Shown: in pieces, positions 1-7,935 of the stretch | Layout of the letters: every line of letters starts with the position of its first letter | Position numbering within the stretch: the first letter of the stretch is position 1 | Assembly: GCA_046758085.1 (NCBI GenBank) | Contig: JBHHZP010000002.1 | Location: 1-55,418 of the forward strand | DNA length: 55,418 nucleotides | Source of the DNA: VRUB01 sp046758085 | Lineage (GTDB): Bacteria; Pseudomonadota; Gammaproteobacteria; Acidiferrobacterales; SPGG2 | Direction: 5' to 3' | Notes under the pieces: generated by a model | The model's input: only the letters and a program-made list of their open reading frames with translations | Told to the model about the DNA's origin: nothing | The model's database searches: none | Program-made: the position numbers and the translations under genes

Positions 1-1
1 C

Positions 2-55
2 CCCGCCTGCGGAAAGCGCAGCTACACTTACGGCTTTGAATACGATCCGCTGTGA
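2..55 (+). CDS. 3' end of an unidentified gene (partial)
   Basis: An open frame runs in from the window edge and stops at TGA 53-55. Its tail reads ACGKRSYTYGFEYDPL. Only about 17 codons are visible, so no family can be assigned; the single Cys and aromatic residues do not define a domain. It would converge with the membrane-protein gene ending at 212. It could also be a chance open frame. Confidence 0.3.
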   Translation, partial: PACGKRSYTYGFEYDPL

Positions 56-211
56 AACCGGGTGGATTAAGGATTTTTTGTGAATGGACACGCTGCCGAC
101 GAGGCGCCAATTCTTCGGCGATCAGCAAGCAGGTTAGAGCGGCATAGGGTCGTCGTTTCCGTGCTGCGGCTGTGAATCCGGATTGCCGCTGAGGGAGTGG
201 GCCCAGGCAAG

Positions 212-1009
212 TTATTCGATTCGATGCTGCGATCGCGGCGTAAAAGACGCGGATTGCAGGTACAGCGATGTCCCACCCAGCACCAGGAACAGGACTACCC
301 ACTCCCAATTGAAAGCGATGAAGGTGGGTAGCGATACCAGCATCAGGATCACGGCCGTCAGGGACGCGAACGGCTGGAAGCGAAACACGGCCCCCGCCAA
401 CGTGGCAAGAAGCAGAAAGGTCTGAACCATGGTTAAGTCGAGACTGAGGTCGGTCACCGCCGGAATGTTTTCCCACTCGATGTCGAAATCTGGAATGAGC
501 TGGTCGTACCAGGGCGTTTGCTGGTCCGATGCGACCTTCTTGATCGCCGGTACCCGTAGCCAGTCCAGCGGGTAGCGCGTGCCGCCTCCGATCAACAGCT
601 TGAAGAATAGGGTCAGTATGAGGAAATTGACCAGCGCTTGTGGCCAGCGCCAGTGACCGGGCGGCAGCATCCACAACCTGCGGTGATAGGCCAGGGTGAG
701 CACCAATCCGGCGAACAGCGGTTGGTAGTAGTGCTGCGGCAGGCCCAGGCCCAGGTAACCCAAGGCGAGCACGGCGACGCCCAACGCTAGCGGCACCACA
801 GGGTGAAGCGGCTGCGGCGCCCTACGGGGCCACGCCGGCGGCCCACCCGCCAGCCAGGCCAGCTGTGCCTCCACACGGGCGATACGCGCCTTGAGCGCAT
901 CGCGCTCGTCGGCGCGCTTGGTTTGCGTCTTAGCGCCCGTGCGCGGCCGCTGCCGGCCATGGCGCCGGCGGCCCGGGGGACGGCCATCGGATGTGCCTGC
1001 GTCATTCAC
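212..1009 (-). CDS. Uncharacterised multi-pass membrane protein
   Basis: The 265-residue frame starts at GTG 1009. The first 40 residues are Arg-rich and polar, followed by a short helix rich in Ala, Arg and Glu. Five or six hydrophobic segments then follow at roughly residues 70-90, 95-112, 123-142, 192-212 and 216-252, the last one long enough for two helices. A polar stretch around 145-190 with Trp, Asp and Glu lies between segments. I do not recognise a family. It is divergent from the ankyrin gene at 1297, with 287 bp between them. The GTG start is uncertain because no strong ribosome binding site precedes it. It is probably an inner-membrane protein of unknown role. Confidence 0.7.
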   Translation of the reverse strand: MNDAGTSDGRPPGRRRHGRQRPRTGAKTQTKRADERDALKARIARVEAQLAWLAGGPPAWPRRAPQPLHPVVPLALGVAVLALGYLGLGLPQHYYQPLFAGLVLTLAYHRRLWMLPPGHWRWPQALVNFLILTLFFKLLIGGGTRYPLDWLRVPAIKKVASDQQTPWYDQLIPDFDIEWENIPAVTDLSLDLTMVQTFLLLATLAGAVFRFQPFASLTAVILMLVSLPTFIAFNWEWVVLFLVLGGTSLYLQSASFTPRSQHRIE

Positions 1010-1296
1010 GAATCGAATCCGGCAAATGGCTCACTTACCCCTCATTATAGCCAATTCGGCACAATTCTTGCTTAGAAAGCCATCAATAACCCGGGCGCCG
1101 GGTGAGCGCTAGGGCCGCGGCCGGGTCACAAACCGCATGGCCATTCGCCTGCTCATACAATATAGCCGCTGCCCGGGGGTGTCGCCTGCGTGCTCACAGG
1201 GGCTCCCGGCACTGCAGTATCTGCCAGGGCTGACAGCTAAGTGTGGGTGAGTAGTATTTAAATTTGATGTATTGCCGCTATTATTGAGTTGAGCAC

Positions 1297-1938
1297 ATGA
1301 TCAAGATCAAGTCGATCACGGATTGGGGGCTGGTCATCGGCGTGGCGCTGATGAGCGTGGGGGCCAATCTCCCTCAAGAGCTGGCGGAGAGCTGGGGCAT
1401 CGACCGTCGTTTTTTGCTCGGCGGCCTGGTGGCACTGGTGGCTGTCGCCCTTGTTCGTTATCTGAAGTTCACCCTAGTTCTGGTGGTCGCTATTCTGGCG
1501 ATCGGCGCTAACCTGCCTGCGGGTATCGCCGCCGAGTTCGGTATTGACCGAAACATCATGACCTTCGCGTTGATCGCAATGGTGATAGTGTCGCTCGCTA
1601 GCCGATTGTTCAAGATACCGACGGGCATCGAGAAACAGAGGACCACAACAAGTCGGCACGGTGCCGTGGCCTTGTTTAACGCCGTTGCCAAGGGCCAGCT
1701 GTCGGTCGCGCAGTCATTAGTGAAGACGGGTGTCAATGTCAACGTCAAAACGCTCGACGGCACGACGCCGTTGATGGCAGCCGCACACAAGGGTTACTCG
1801 GATCTCGCCAAGATCCTGGTGGACTGCGGTGCTGATGTAAACGCCCGTGACCGCAAGGGTAACACCGCCATGATGATCGCATTGAGCCGCGGATACACGC
1901 GCACCGCCGAGTTGCTCAAGGTCGAGGGCGCCAATTAG
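1297..1938 (+). CDS. Ankyrin-repeat protein with duplicated N-terminal membrane unit
   Basis: This 213-residue protein has two parts. Residues 1-105 hold two copies of a roughly 40-residue unit: a hydrophobic run, the motif GANLP, a short amphipathic stretch ending GID-R, then another hydrophobic run. Residues 120-213 form ankyrin repeats; DGTTPLMAAAHKGY, VDCGADVNARDRKGNTA and MIALSRGY fit the repeat consensus. Ankyrin repeats bind proteins, so a membrane-anchored interaction module is the simplest inference. The ATG at 1297 is preceded by a weak GAG-rich site. No partner gene adjoins it: the next gene is convergent. Confidence 0.82.
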   Translation: MIKIKSITDWGLVIGVALMSVGANLPQELAESWGIDRRFLLGGLVALVAVALVRYLKFTLVLVVAILAIGANLPAGIAAEFGIDRNIMTFALIAMVIVSLASRLFKIPTGIEKQRTTTSRHGAVALFNAVAKGQLSVAQSLVKTGVNVNVKTLDGTTPLMAAAHKGYSDLAKILVDCGADVNARDRKGNTAMMIALSRGYTRTAELLKVEGAN

Positions 1939-1979
1939 CACCTTATCCTCTCGCGGCGCGGCGGATCTTGCCGGGGTCT

Positions 1980-2843
1980 TTAGTTTAATGCCGAGGACAA
2001 CAGGCCGCGGTACTTGTTGACCAGCTCACCTTTCCCGCCCAGCAGGTCGAAAACGGCCAGCATATACTTGCGCCCGGCATCGTCGTGGAATCGCCGGTTG
2101 CGTTTAACAATCTCGAGCAAATTACTCAGCGCCGGCTCGTAATCGTTGGCCAGCACCTGGCGGGCACTGAGCTGGCTGAGCGCCTCGCAATTGTCGGGAT
2201 TCGCCGCAATCATTTTTTCCAGCTCTTCGGCCGGTGGCGCGCTGGCGGCGATACGGGCGAACCGGATACGCCCGGCCAATGCCAGCGCCTCAGGTTCGGT
2301 CTTGGCCTGCGCAGACAGCATGCCGTGTACCGCTTGTGCCTCATCCAGCCGGGACTGCTCGACATAGATACTTGCTAGCACGAGCTTGGCACGATCGTTA
2401 ACGGCATCGGCCTCTACGGCACTGCGCAGAAGACTCACCGCCTCGTCGTCTTGTCCGCTACGGTGGGCGACTAGCGCCTTGTCCACAAGCGCATCGGACT
2501 CACGCGCAATGTAGGGATCGATGCAACGCCGGATGGCACTCTCGGGCTGGGCGCCCATGAACTCGGTCACCACTTGGCCGTTGCGGAAGACCTTTACGGT
2601 AGGGAGACTGCGAATGCCGTATTGCTTGGCGAGCTCGCGCTCAACGTCGGTGTCGACCTTGGCCAGGAAAAGCTTGCCGGCGTAGACCTCGGCCAGCCGC
2701 GTGAGCACCGGCGTGAGCATCCGGCATGGCCCGCACCACTCCGCCCAGAAATCCACCAACACCGGAACCTCGCGCGACTTCTCCAGCACCCGCTTGGTGA
2801 AATCTTTTAGGGTAACATTCGCAATGTGTGGTGATGTGCTCAT
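1980..2843 (-). CDS. cnoX: Thioredoxin-TPR co-chaperone CnoX (YbbN family)
   Basis: The 287-residue product begins with a thioredoxin domain (residues 1-110) containing WAEWCGPC, with redox cysteines at 37 and 40. A tetratricopeptide-type helical region (about 115-287) follows. Length and architecture match CnoX/YbbN, a chaperedoxin that protects substrates and passes them to GroEL in known species. E. coli CnoX has lost one active-site cysteine, whereas this protein keeps the full CGPC motif. The frame is open 21 codons further upstream, but the ATG at 2843 gives the family's usual length. It stands alone between the ankyrin gene and tRNA-Glu. Confidence 0.88.
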   Translation of the reverse strand: MSTSPHIANVTLKDFTKRVLEKSREVPVLVDFWAEWCGPCRMLTPVLTRLAEVYAGKLFLAKVDTDVERELAKQYGIRSLPTVKVFRNGQVVTEFMGAQPESAIRRCIDPYIARESDALVDKALVAHRSGQDDEAVSLLRSAVEADAVNDRAKLVLASIYVEQSRLDEAQAVHGMLSAQAKTEPEALALAGRIRFARIAASAPPAEELEKMIAANPDNCEALSQLSARQVLANDYEPALSNLLEIVKRNRRFHDDAGRKYMLAVFDLLGGKGELVNKYRGLLSSALN

Positions 2844-2938
2844 CTGGGGCTTTTTAACGTCGCGGCAAACGCGCCGGCGAAAAAGAATCTGCGACCGACT
2901 TGCCAATATTTCAAGACTGGCGTAAATACAAGGCGGGT

Positions 2939-3014
2939 TGGCGCTCCCTAGGGGACTCGAACCCCTGTTACCGGCGTGAGAGGCCGGCGTCCTAGGCCAC
3001 TAGACGAAGGGAGC
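2939..3014 (-). tRNA. tRNA-Glu (CTC)
   Basis: A 76-nt cloverleaf lies on the minus strand. The acceptor GCTCCCT pairs with AGGGAGC, followed by discriminator G and an encoded CCA at 2939-2941. The anticodon stem is CCGGC/GCCGG with loop CTCTCAC, giving anticodon CTC. The T arm holds GGTTCGAGTCC. It is divergent from pcnB, whose first possible ATG lies only 5 nt away. Confidence 0.95.
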
Positions 3015-3018
3015 AGAT

Positions 3019-4410
3019 GTGCACAAACATGCGCCGAGCATGCACAACGAAACCTATTATACGGATGGGTACAAATTGAACAACAAAACGACTGGGTTAT
3101 CGGCGGTTCGCACAGGGGATGGAGAGACCGCCCCCCTCAGCATCCCTTGTTCCGCACATCCCATCTCCCGCGCGCAGATTCATCGCAACGCACTGAAGGT
3201 CCTCAATACGCTAAAAGAGGCCGGTTTCGTCGCCTATCTAGTCGGTGGTTGTGTGCGTGACTTGCTGCTGGGGCGCGAGCCCAAGGATTTCGATGTGGTA
3301 ACGGACGCGCGCCCGGAGGAAGTGCGCAAGCTTTTCCGTAACGCGCGCCTGATCGGGCGGCGGTTTCGCCTGGCGCATGTGCGCTTCGGGCGCGAAATCA
3401 TCGAGGTGGCGACGTTCCGTGCCATCCCCAGGGAGGCGCGCGCGGGGGCGCGTGAAGCGCGCACCGCCGCAGGCCGAATCCTGCAGGACAATGTTTTCGG
3501 GACCGAGGAAGAGGACGCGCTGCGACGGGATTTTACGGTCAACGCCCTCTACTACGATGTCCGCGACTATTCGGTTGTCGATTATGTCAACGGCGTCCAG
3601 GATCTGAAGCAGGGGGTCTTGCGAGTCATTGGGGATCCGGAAACGCGCTATCGCGAAGACCCCGTACGCTTGTTGCGAGCTGTTCGTTTCGCGGCAAAGC
3701 TGGGATTCAAGATCGAGCCGGCAAGTGCCGCACCCATTCGCGAACTCGGTTACTTGCTTGTGGACGTCCCGCCCGCGCGCATGTTCGAGGAACTCATCAA
3801 GCTGTTCCACGGTGGTTACGGGCTGGAGACCTACGAGCTTTTGCGAACATATGACCTGTTCAAGTACATTTTCCCACTGACCGAGGACGCGCTGAGTGCT
3901 GAGCAGGAAGGCTACCCGTTAACGCTCGTGCCGCGCGCCTTGGCTAACACCGATGCGCGTGTGCAGCAAGGAAAGCCTGTGACACCGGCATTCCTGTTTG
4001 CGGCGATGCTGTGGGAGCCGGTGCGCCACCAGGTCGAAAGCCGGATTGCGCAAGGCCATAAGCGATATATCGCTATGCAGCTTGCGGCTAATGACGTGCT
4101 GTCCACGCAGGCGCAGCGTGTCGCGCTACCGAGACGTTTCAGTGTGATGGCGCGAGACATCTGGGCGCTGCAATCGAGGTTTGAGCGCCGCAGCGGCAAG
4201 CAGGCCCTTCGTTTCCTGGAGCACCGGCGTTTTCGCGCCGCCTACGATTTCCTGTTACTGCGGGTCGAAGCTGGCGAGGAGCATTCCGAGCTCGGTCAGT
4301 GGTGGACTCAGATTCAGGAAGTCCACGAGGCAGGGCGCCGCGCGATGATTAATCAGCTTACGCCCGCGCGCAAACGTAAGCGCAGGCGCCGTCAGAAGAG
4401 CCAACCATGA
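3019..4410 (+). CDS. pcnB: Poly(A) polymerase I
   Basis: This enzyme adds poly(A) tails to RNA 3' ends and so promotes decay. The nucleotidyltransferase signature LVGGCVRDLLLG is followed by KDFDVVTD, with catalytic Asp 90 and Asp 92. The class II helix motif RRDFTVNALYYD and the RNA-binding region RYREDPVRLLRAVRFAAKLGF follow. The C-terminus is strongly basic (RKRKRRRR), typical of PAP rather than of CCA-adding enzymes. The conserved domain begins only near residue 55, so the first 40-50 residues may be untranslated; ATG 3040 is an alternative start. The stop overlaps folK by 4 nt (ATGA), indicating coupling. Confidence 0.93.
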   Translation: MHKHAPSMHNETYYTDGYKLNNKTTGLSAVRTGDGETAPLSIPCSAHPISRAQIHRNALKVLNTLKEAGFVAYLVGGCVRDLLLGREPKDFDVVTDARPEEVRKLFRNARLIGRRFRLAHVRFGREIIEVATFRAIPREARAGAREARTAAGRILQDNVFGTEEEDALRRDFTVNALYYDVRDYSVVDYVNGVQDLKQGVLRVIGDPETRYREDPVRLLRAVRFAAKLGFKIEPASAAPIRELGYLLVDVPPARMFEELIKLFHGGYGLETYELLRTYDLFKYIFPLTEDALSAEQEGYPLTLVPRALANTDARVQQGKPVTPAFLFAAMLWEPVRHQVESRIAQGHKRYIAMQLAANDVLSTQAQRVALPRRFSVMARDIWALQSRFERRSGKQALRFLEHRRFRAAYDFLLLRVEAGEEHSELGQWWTQIQEVHEAGRRAMINQLTPARKRKRRRRQKSQP

Positions 4411-4940
4411 AGGAGCGCGCGCCACGAGTGATCCGGCGCGCCTACGTTGCGCTGGGCAGTAACTGCGGTGACCCCGTGGCCAGGGTTCGAGCAGGCATGA
4501 CGGCATTGGGGCGATTACCACAGACCCGGGTGGAGCGCTGCTCCTCGCTTTACCGTACGGCGCCGATGGGTCCCGTGATTGACCAGCCGGACTTTATCAA
4601 TGCCGTGTGTCGCATTAAGACGGAGTTGGACGCTAACGCATTGATGAAACGCCTGCTTGAAATCGAGGCACGACACGGACGTGTGCGTGAGGGAGAGCCC
4701 GGTGGCCCACGTACCCTGGATCTCGACTTTTTGATGATCGATCATCAGGTCATCGCCACGCCGGAGCTTACCTTGCCTCATCCAAGACTCCACGAACGCG
4801 CGTTCGTCCTGTATCCTTTGGCCGAACTCGATCCGGACCTTGTCATTCCTGGTCATGGTGGCGTCACGGAGCTCCTGGGAGCGTGTTGCGATCAACGTGT
4901 CCAGAGACTCGCGCAGGCAGCATCAGCTGACAATTCATAG
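4407..4940 (+). CDS. folK: 6-hydroxymethyl-7,8-dihydropterin pyrophosphokinase (HPPK)
   Basis: FolK transfers pyrophosphate from ATP to 6-hydroxymethyl-dihydropterin in folate synthesis. The 177-residue protein shows the N-terminal YVALGSN motif, QPDFINAV, the Mg/ATP signature GPRTLDLDFLM and the C-terminal LPHPRLHERAFVLYPLAEL. The ATG overlaps the pcnB stop by 4 nt. The pcnB-folK pair is a common gammaproteobacterial arrangement. A short basic extension precedes the first strand. Confidence 0.95.
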   Translation: MKERAPRVIRRAYVALGSNCGDPVARVRAGMTALGRLPQTRVERCSSLYRTAPMGPVIDQPDFINAVCRIKTELDANALMKRLLEIEARHGRVREGEPGGPRTLDLDFLMIDHQVIATPELTLPHPRLHERAFVLYPLAELDPDLVIPGHGGVTELLGACCDQRVQRLAQAASADNS

Positions 4941-4996
4941 CACACCGCCCCGGCGCTGGGTGCGCCACGTTGATTGAATCTTAGGCTGCTGAAAGC

Positions 4997-5641
4997 ATGA
5001 AGAGCGGAGCCCCCAGATACTTGGCGGTAGAAGGCCCCATCGGCGTGGGCAAGACCAGTCTGGCCCGCCGGCTGGCGGACGCCTTCGGCACCGAGCCGGT
5101 GCTCGAGCGACCGGAAGAAAACCCTTTCCTGGAGCGATTCTATCAAGCACGGGCACGCTTTGCGTTGCCGACGCAGTTATTCTTTTTGTTCCAGCGCGCA
5201 CGCCAGATACAGGAACTGAAGCAAAGCGATATGTTTCGACCGGGTTACGTCGCGGATTTCATGCTTGAAAAAGATACGCTGTTCGCGCGGGTTAATCTTG
5301 CCGATGACGAGCTCAGGCTGTACGAGCAGGTCTATGCACAGCTGCGCCTCGATCTTCCCGTTCCCGACCAGGTGGTTTATCTGCAGGCACCTGTGGATGT
5401 GCTAATGGAGCGAATCCGAAAGCGTGATTTAGGATACGAGCATCTGATCGACAAGGCCTATCTACAAGAAGTGGTCGATGCCTATACGCAGTTTTTCTAT
5501 CATTACATCGCAGCGCCTCTTCTTGTTGTCAATACTGCCGAGATAAACTTCGTTGACAGCGACAAGGATTTTACGGTTCTCGTAGAACATATCCGCAAGC
5601 ATCGCAGCGGACGACATTTCTTTAATCCACTGGTGACCTGA
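4997..5641 (+). CDS. Deoxynucleoside kinase (dAdo/dCyd kinase family)
   Basis: The P-loop EGPIGVGKTSLARRLA lies near residues 12-27. The family feature ERPEENPFLERFY, in which Glu helps bind the deoxynucleoside, and the Arg-rich region MERIRKRDLGYE near the LID both follow. At 214 residues it matches bacterial deoxyadenosine/deoxycytidine kinases. It would phosphorylate salvaged deoxynucleosides, but substrate preference cannot be read from sequence. Its position between folK and panB is conserved in many gammaproteobacteria. It starts 56 bp after folK and ends 2 bp before panB, so it is probably cotranscribed. Confidence 0.87.
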   Translation: MKSGAPRYLAVEGPIGVGKTSLARRLADAFGTEPVLERPEENPFLERFYQARARFALPTQLFFLFQRARQIQELKQSDMFRPGYVADFMLEKDTLFARVNLADDELRLYEQVYAQLRLDLPVPDQVVYLQAPVDVLMERIRKRDLGYEHLIDKAYLQEVVDAYTQFFYHYIAAPLLVVNTAEINFVDSDKDFTVLVEHIRKHRSGRHFFNPLVT

Positions 5642-5643
5642 CG

Positions 5644-6450
5644 ATGAAGCCGGTAACGATCGTATCTCTGGTCGCGATGAAAAACGCAGGTGAAAAGATC
5701 ACTTCCCTGACGGCATACGATTATAGTTTTGCAAATCTGCTTGATCGGGCGGGGATTGAGGTCATTATTGTCGGCGACTCGCTGGGAATGGTGTTACAGG
5801 GCCACGACAATACCCTACCCGTGACCCTTAACGACATGGTCTATCATAGTGCCTGTGTCGCGCGCGGATGCCAGCGCGCCCTGATCGTGGTGGACATGCC
5901 GTTCATGACCTATCACGTCAACCGCGAGCAGGCACTGGTCAATGCAGGGCGCCTGATGCAAGAGGGACGCGCGCATGTGGTGAAGATCGAAGGCGGAACC
6001 GAGATTGTCGATACCGTGCGATTCCTCACTGAGCGCGGGGTCCCCGTTTGTGGGCACGTTGGCCTGACCCCACAGGCGGTGCATCAGCTGGGGGGTTACA
6101 AGGTCCAGGGACGCGATACGGAGTCGGCCGAGCGCCTGCGCGGTGAGGCACACGCCCTGCAGGATGCAGGTGCAGGCTTACTGGTGCTCGAGGCAATACC
6201 GCTTGGCCTTGCCAGGAGCATTAGCGCCGAGCTCGCAATCCCGACGATCGGAATCGGGGCCGGGCCTGACTGTGACGGCCAGGTGCTGGTGCTGCAAGAC
6301 ATTCTCGGTATCTATCCGCGGCCAAGCCCGAAGTTTTCCAAGAATTTCATGCACGCAAGCGACAGCATAGAGGGCGCGGTCAAGGCTTTCATTGCGGCGG
6401 TACGTGACGGGAGCTTTCCCGGGCCGGAGCACAGCTTTCAAGATCGGTGA
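5644..6450 (+). CDS. panB: 3-methyl-2-oxobutanoate hydroxymethyltransferase
   Basis: PanB makes ketopantoate from 2-oxoisovalerate and methylene-THF, the first committed step to pantothenate. Visible signatures are SLTAYDYSFANLLDRAG, the metal-binding VGDSLGMVLQGHD, the VKIEGG motif with active-site Glu nearby, and the C-terminal GIGAGPDCDGQVLVLQDILG. The 268-residue length is normal. In many relatives panC follows directly; here the next gene is tRNA-Leu on the other strand, so panC must lie elsewhere. The start follows the kinase stop by 2 bp. Confidence 0.96.
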   Translation: MKPVTIVSLVAMKNAGEKITSLTAYDYSFANLLDRAGIEVIIVGDSLGMVLQGHDNTLPVTLNDMVYHSACVARGCQRALIVVDMPFMTYHVNREQALVNAGRLMQEGRAHVVKIEGGTEIVDTVRFLTERGVPVCGHVGLTPQAVHQLGGYKVQGRDTESAERLRGEAHALQDAGAGLLVLEAIPLGLARSISAELAIPTIGIGAGPDCDGQVLVLQDILGIYPRPSPKFSKNFMHASDSIEGAVKAFIAAVRDGSFPGPEHSFQDR

Positions 6451-6627
6451 TCGGAGGGCGTTCTGTTAGCGGTGTTACTAAGCGGAGCCTAAAGATGTTT
6501 GGATCGTCCCTCGCGCCTGCCTGTGCGTCGCAGGCAGACAGGTTGCACACGGGCATCCTGCCCAGGCCAAGAGCATACATAGCCCAGTGCAAACACATGT
6601 GCGCTCAGCCAAATAGGTATGGAATTC

Positions 6628-6714
6628 TGGTGCCGGGAGAGAGACTCGAACTCTCATGAGGTTGCCCCCACTGGATTTTGAGTCCAGCGCGTCTACCAGT
6701 TCCGCCATCCCGGC
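6628..6714 (-). tRNA. tRNA-Leu (CAA)
   Basis: An 87-nt class II tRNA with a long variable arm. The acceptor GCCGGGA pairs at 6632-6638 and 6708-6714; discriminator A and CCA are encoded. The anticodon stem CTGGA/TCCAG has loop CTCAAAA, giving CAA. The D arm contains the usual GGTAGACGC. It is divergent from queA. Confidence 0.96.
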
Positions 6715-6725
6715 GGCGGGCGGGT

Positions 6726-6731
6726 AGTATA
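6726..6731 (-). promoter_or_regulatory. Probable -10 element of tRNA-Leu
   Basis: On the minus strand TATACT lies 11 bp upstream of the mature 5' end of tRNA-Leu, as expected for a sigma-70 -10 box. I see no clear -35 hexamer at 16-18 bp spacing. Confidence 0.35.
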
Positions 6732-6807
6732 AACGATTCTTCGCTGCAAGCGACACAACGGCTATAAAGAGAAATCTGCTACCGGTTCCTGGTAACTTGC
6801 CCACTCG

Positions 6808-7848
6808 ATGCGAACCGCAGACTTCGATTACGATCTGCCGGAGGCCCTGATCGCGCAGTATCCGGCTGAGCCGCGCTCGGCCAGTCGCTTGCTGGCGCTA
6901 AACGGTCAGACGGGCGAGATCCGGGATCTGCAATTTGTTGAGCTAGCGAACGTCGTAGCTCCCGCTGATCTATTGGTGTTCAATAATACGCGCGTGATTC
7001 CGGCCCGTCTCTTCGGGCGCAAGGAAAGCGGGGGGCTCATAGAGGTATTGATCGAACGTATTCTCGATGCCCACCGAGTGCTGGCGCAGGTGCGGGCGAG
7101 CAAGCCGCTGCACGCGGGTGGGCGGGTGCTGCTGGAAGAGGACGCGACGGCGCGCGTTATCGCACGTCGGGGTAGTTTTTACGAGCTTCGACTCGAGCAC
7201 CCGGAGCCGGTAACGGGCATCCTGGAGCGCATCGGGCATGTACCCTTGCCGCCGTACATCATGCGGCCGGACGCCGCCGTTGACCGCAAGCGTTATCAGG
7301 CGATCTACGCCGACGTCCCGGGTGCCGTGGCGGCGCCCACCGCGGGTTTGCATTTCGATAATGCCATGTTTGCCCGTCTAAGATCGGCCGGGGTGGAGAT
7401 CGCGTTTGTGACGTTGCACATCGGTGCGGGAACGTTTCAGCCTGTGCGTGCGCAAGACGTTCGCGATCACCGTATGCACAGCGAGTATGTCGAGATCGAC
7501 GAGCGCGTCACGACACGCATCGGCGCGGCCAGGGCTCGCGGTGGCCGTATCATAGCGGTGGGCACGACCGTAGTGCGTGCACTTGAAACGGCGGCACGAC
7601 GAGGCCCAATCGATCGGTTTGCCGGCGAGAGTGATCTTTTCATCTATCCCGGATATCGGTTTCAGGTAGTCGATGCGATGTTGACGAATTTTCATTTGCC
7701 TAGGTCCAGCCTCTTGATGCTCGTCTGTGCATTCGCCGGCACCGCCCACGTCCTAAGGGCCTACCGCCATGCCGTGGAGCAATGCTACCGTTTCTTCAGT
7801 TATGGTGACGCGATGTTTGTAACACCGCAAGAAACCAGTAACAAGTAA
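6808..7848 (+). CDS. queA: SAM:tRNA ribosyltransferase-isomerase
   Basis: QueA adds the epoxycyclopentanediol moiety from SAM to preQ1-modified tRNA during queuosine synthesis. The 346-residue protein begins with DFDYDLPEALIAQYPAEPR and carries the conserved PTAGLHF and HIGAGTFQPV segments and TNFHLPRSSLLMLV near the end. It is followed by tgt, the usual partner. The last codons (ETSNK, then TAA) coincide with the first units of a degenerate heptamer array, so the C-terminal residues are repeat-encoded. Confidence 0.96.
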   Translation: MRTADFDYDLPEALIAQYPAEPRSASRLLALNGQTGEIRDLQFVELANVVAPADLLVFNNTRVIPARLFGRKESGGLIEVLIERILDAHRVLAQVRASKPLHAGGRVLLEEDATARVIARRGSFYELRLEHPEPVTGILERIGHVPLPPYIMRPDAAVDRKRYQAIYADVPGAVAAPTAGLHFDNAMFARLRSAGVEIAFVTLHIGAGTFQPVRAQDVRDHRMHSEYVEIDERVTTRIGAARARGGRIIAVGTTVVRALETAARRGPIDRFAGESDLFIYPGYRFQVVDAMLTNFHLPRSSLLMLVCAFAGTAHVLRAYRHAVEQCYRFFSYGDAMFVTPQETSNK

Positions 7849-7882
7849 CAAGTACCAAGTAACAGGCAATAAGTGAGAAGTG
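7834..7882 (+). repeat. Heptamer tandem array at the queA 3' end (inverted arm)
   Basis: Seven consecutive 7-nt units begin inside the queA coding sequence and run past its stop. The consensus is ACAAGTA. On the opposite strand they read as CTTGNNN units ending in a CTG unit plus a T-run, the mirror image of the array at 7907-7935 just before tgt. The two arms are separated by about 24 bp. Confidence 0.8.
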
Positions 7883-7906
7883 ACCGGGGAGACTGGGCAG
7901 TATTTA

Positions 7907-7935
7907 CTTGCCACTTGAAACTTGAAACTGAATTT
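7907..7935 (+). repeat. Heptamer tandem array directly before tgt
   Basis: Three CTTGNNN units and a terminal CTG unit with a T-run end exactly at the tgt ATG (7936). The array occupies the place where a Shine-Dalgarno sequence would normally lie, and none is visible. The same end arrangement occurs before hpnA at 44565. Confidence 0.8.
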
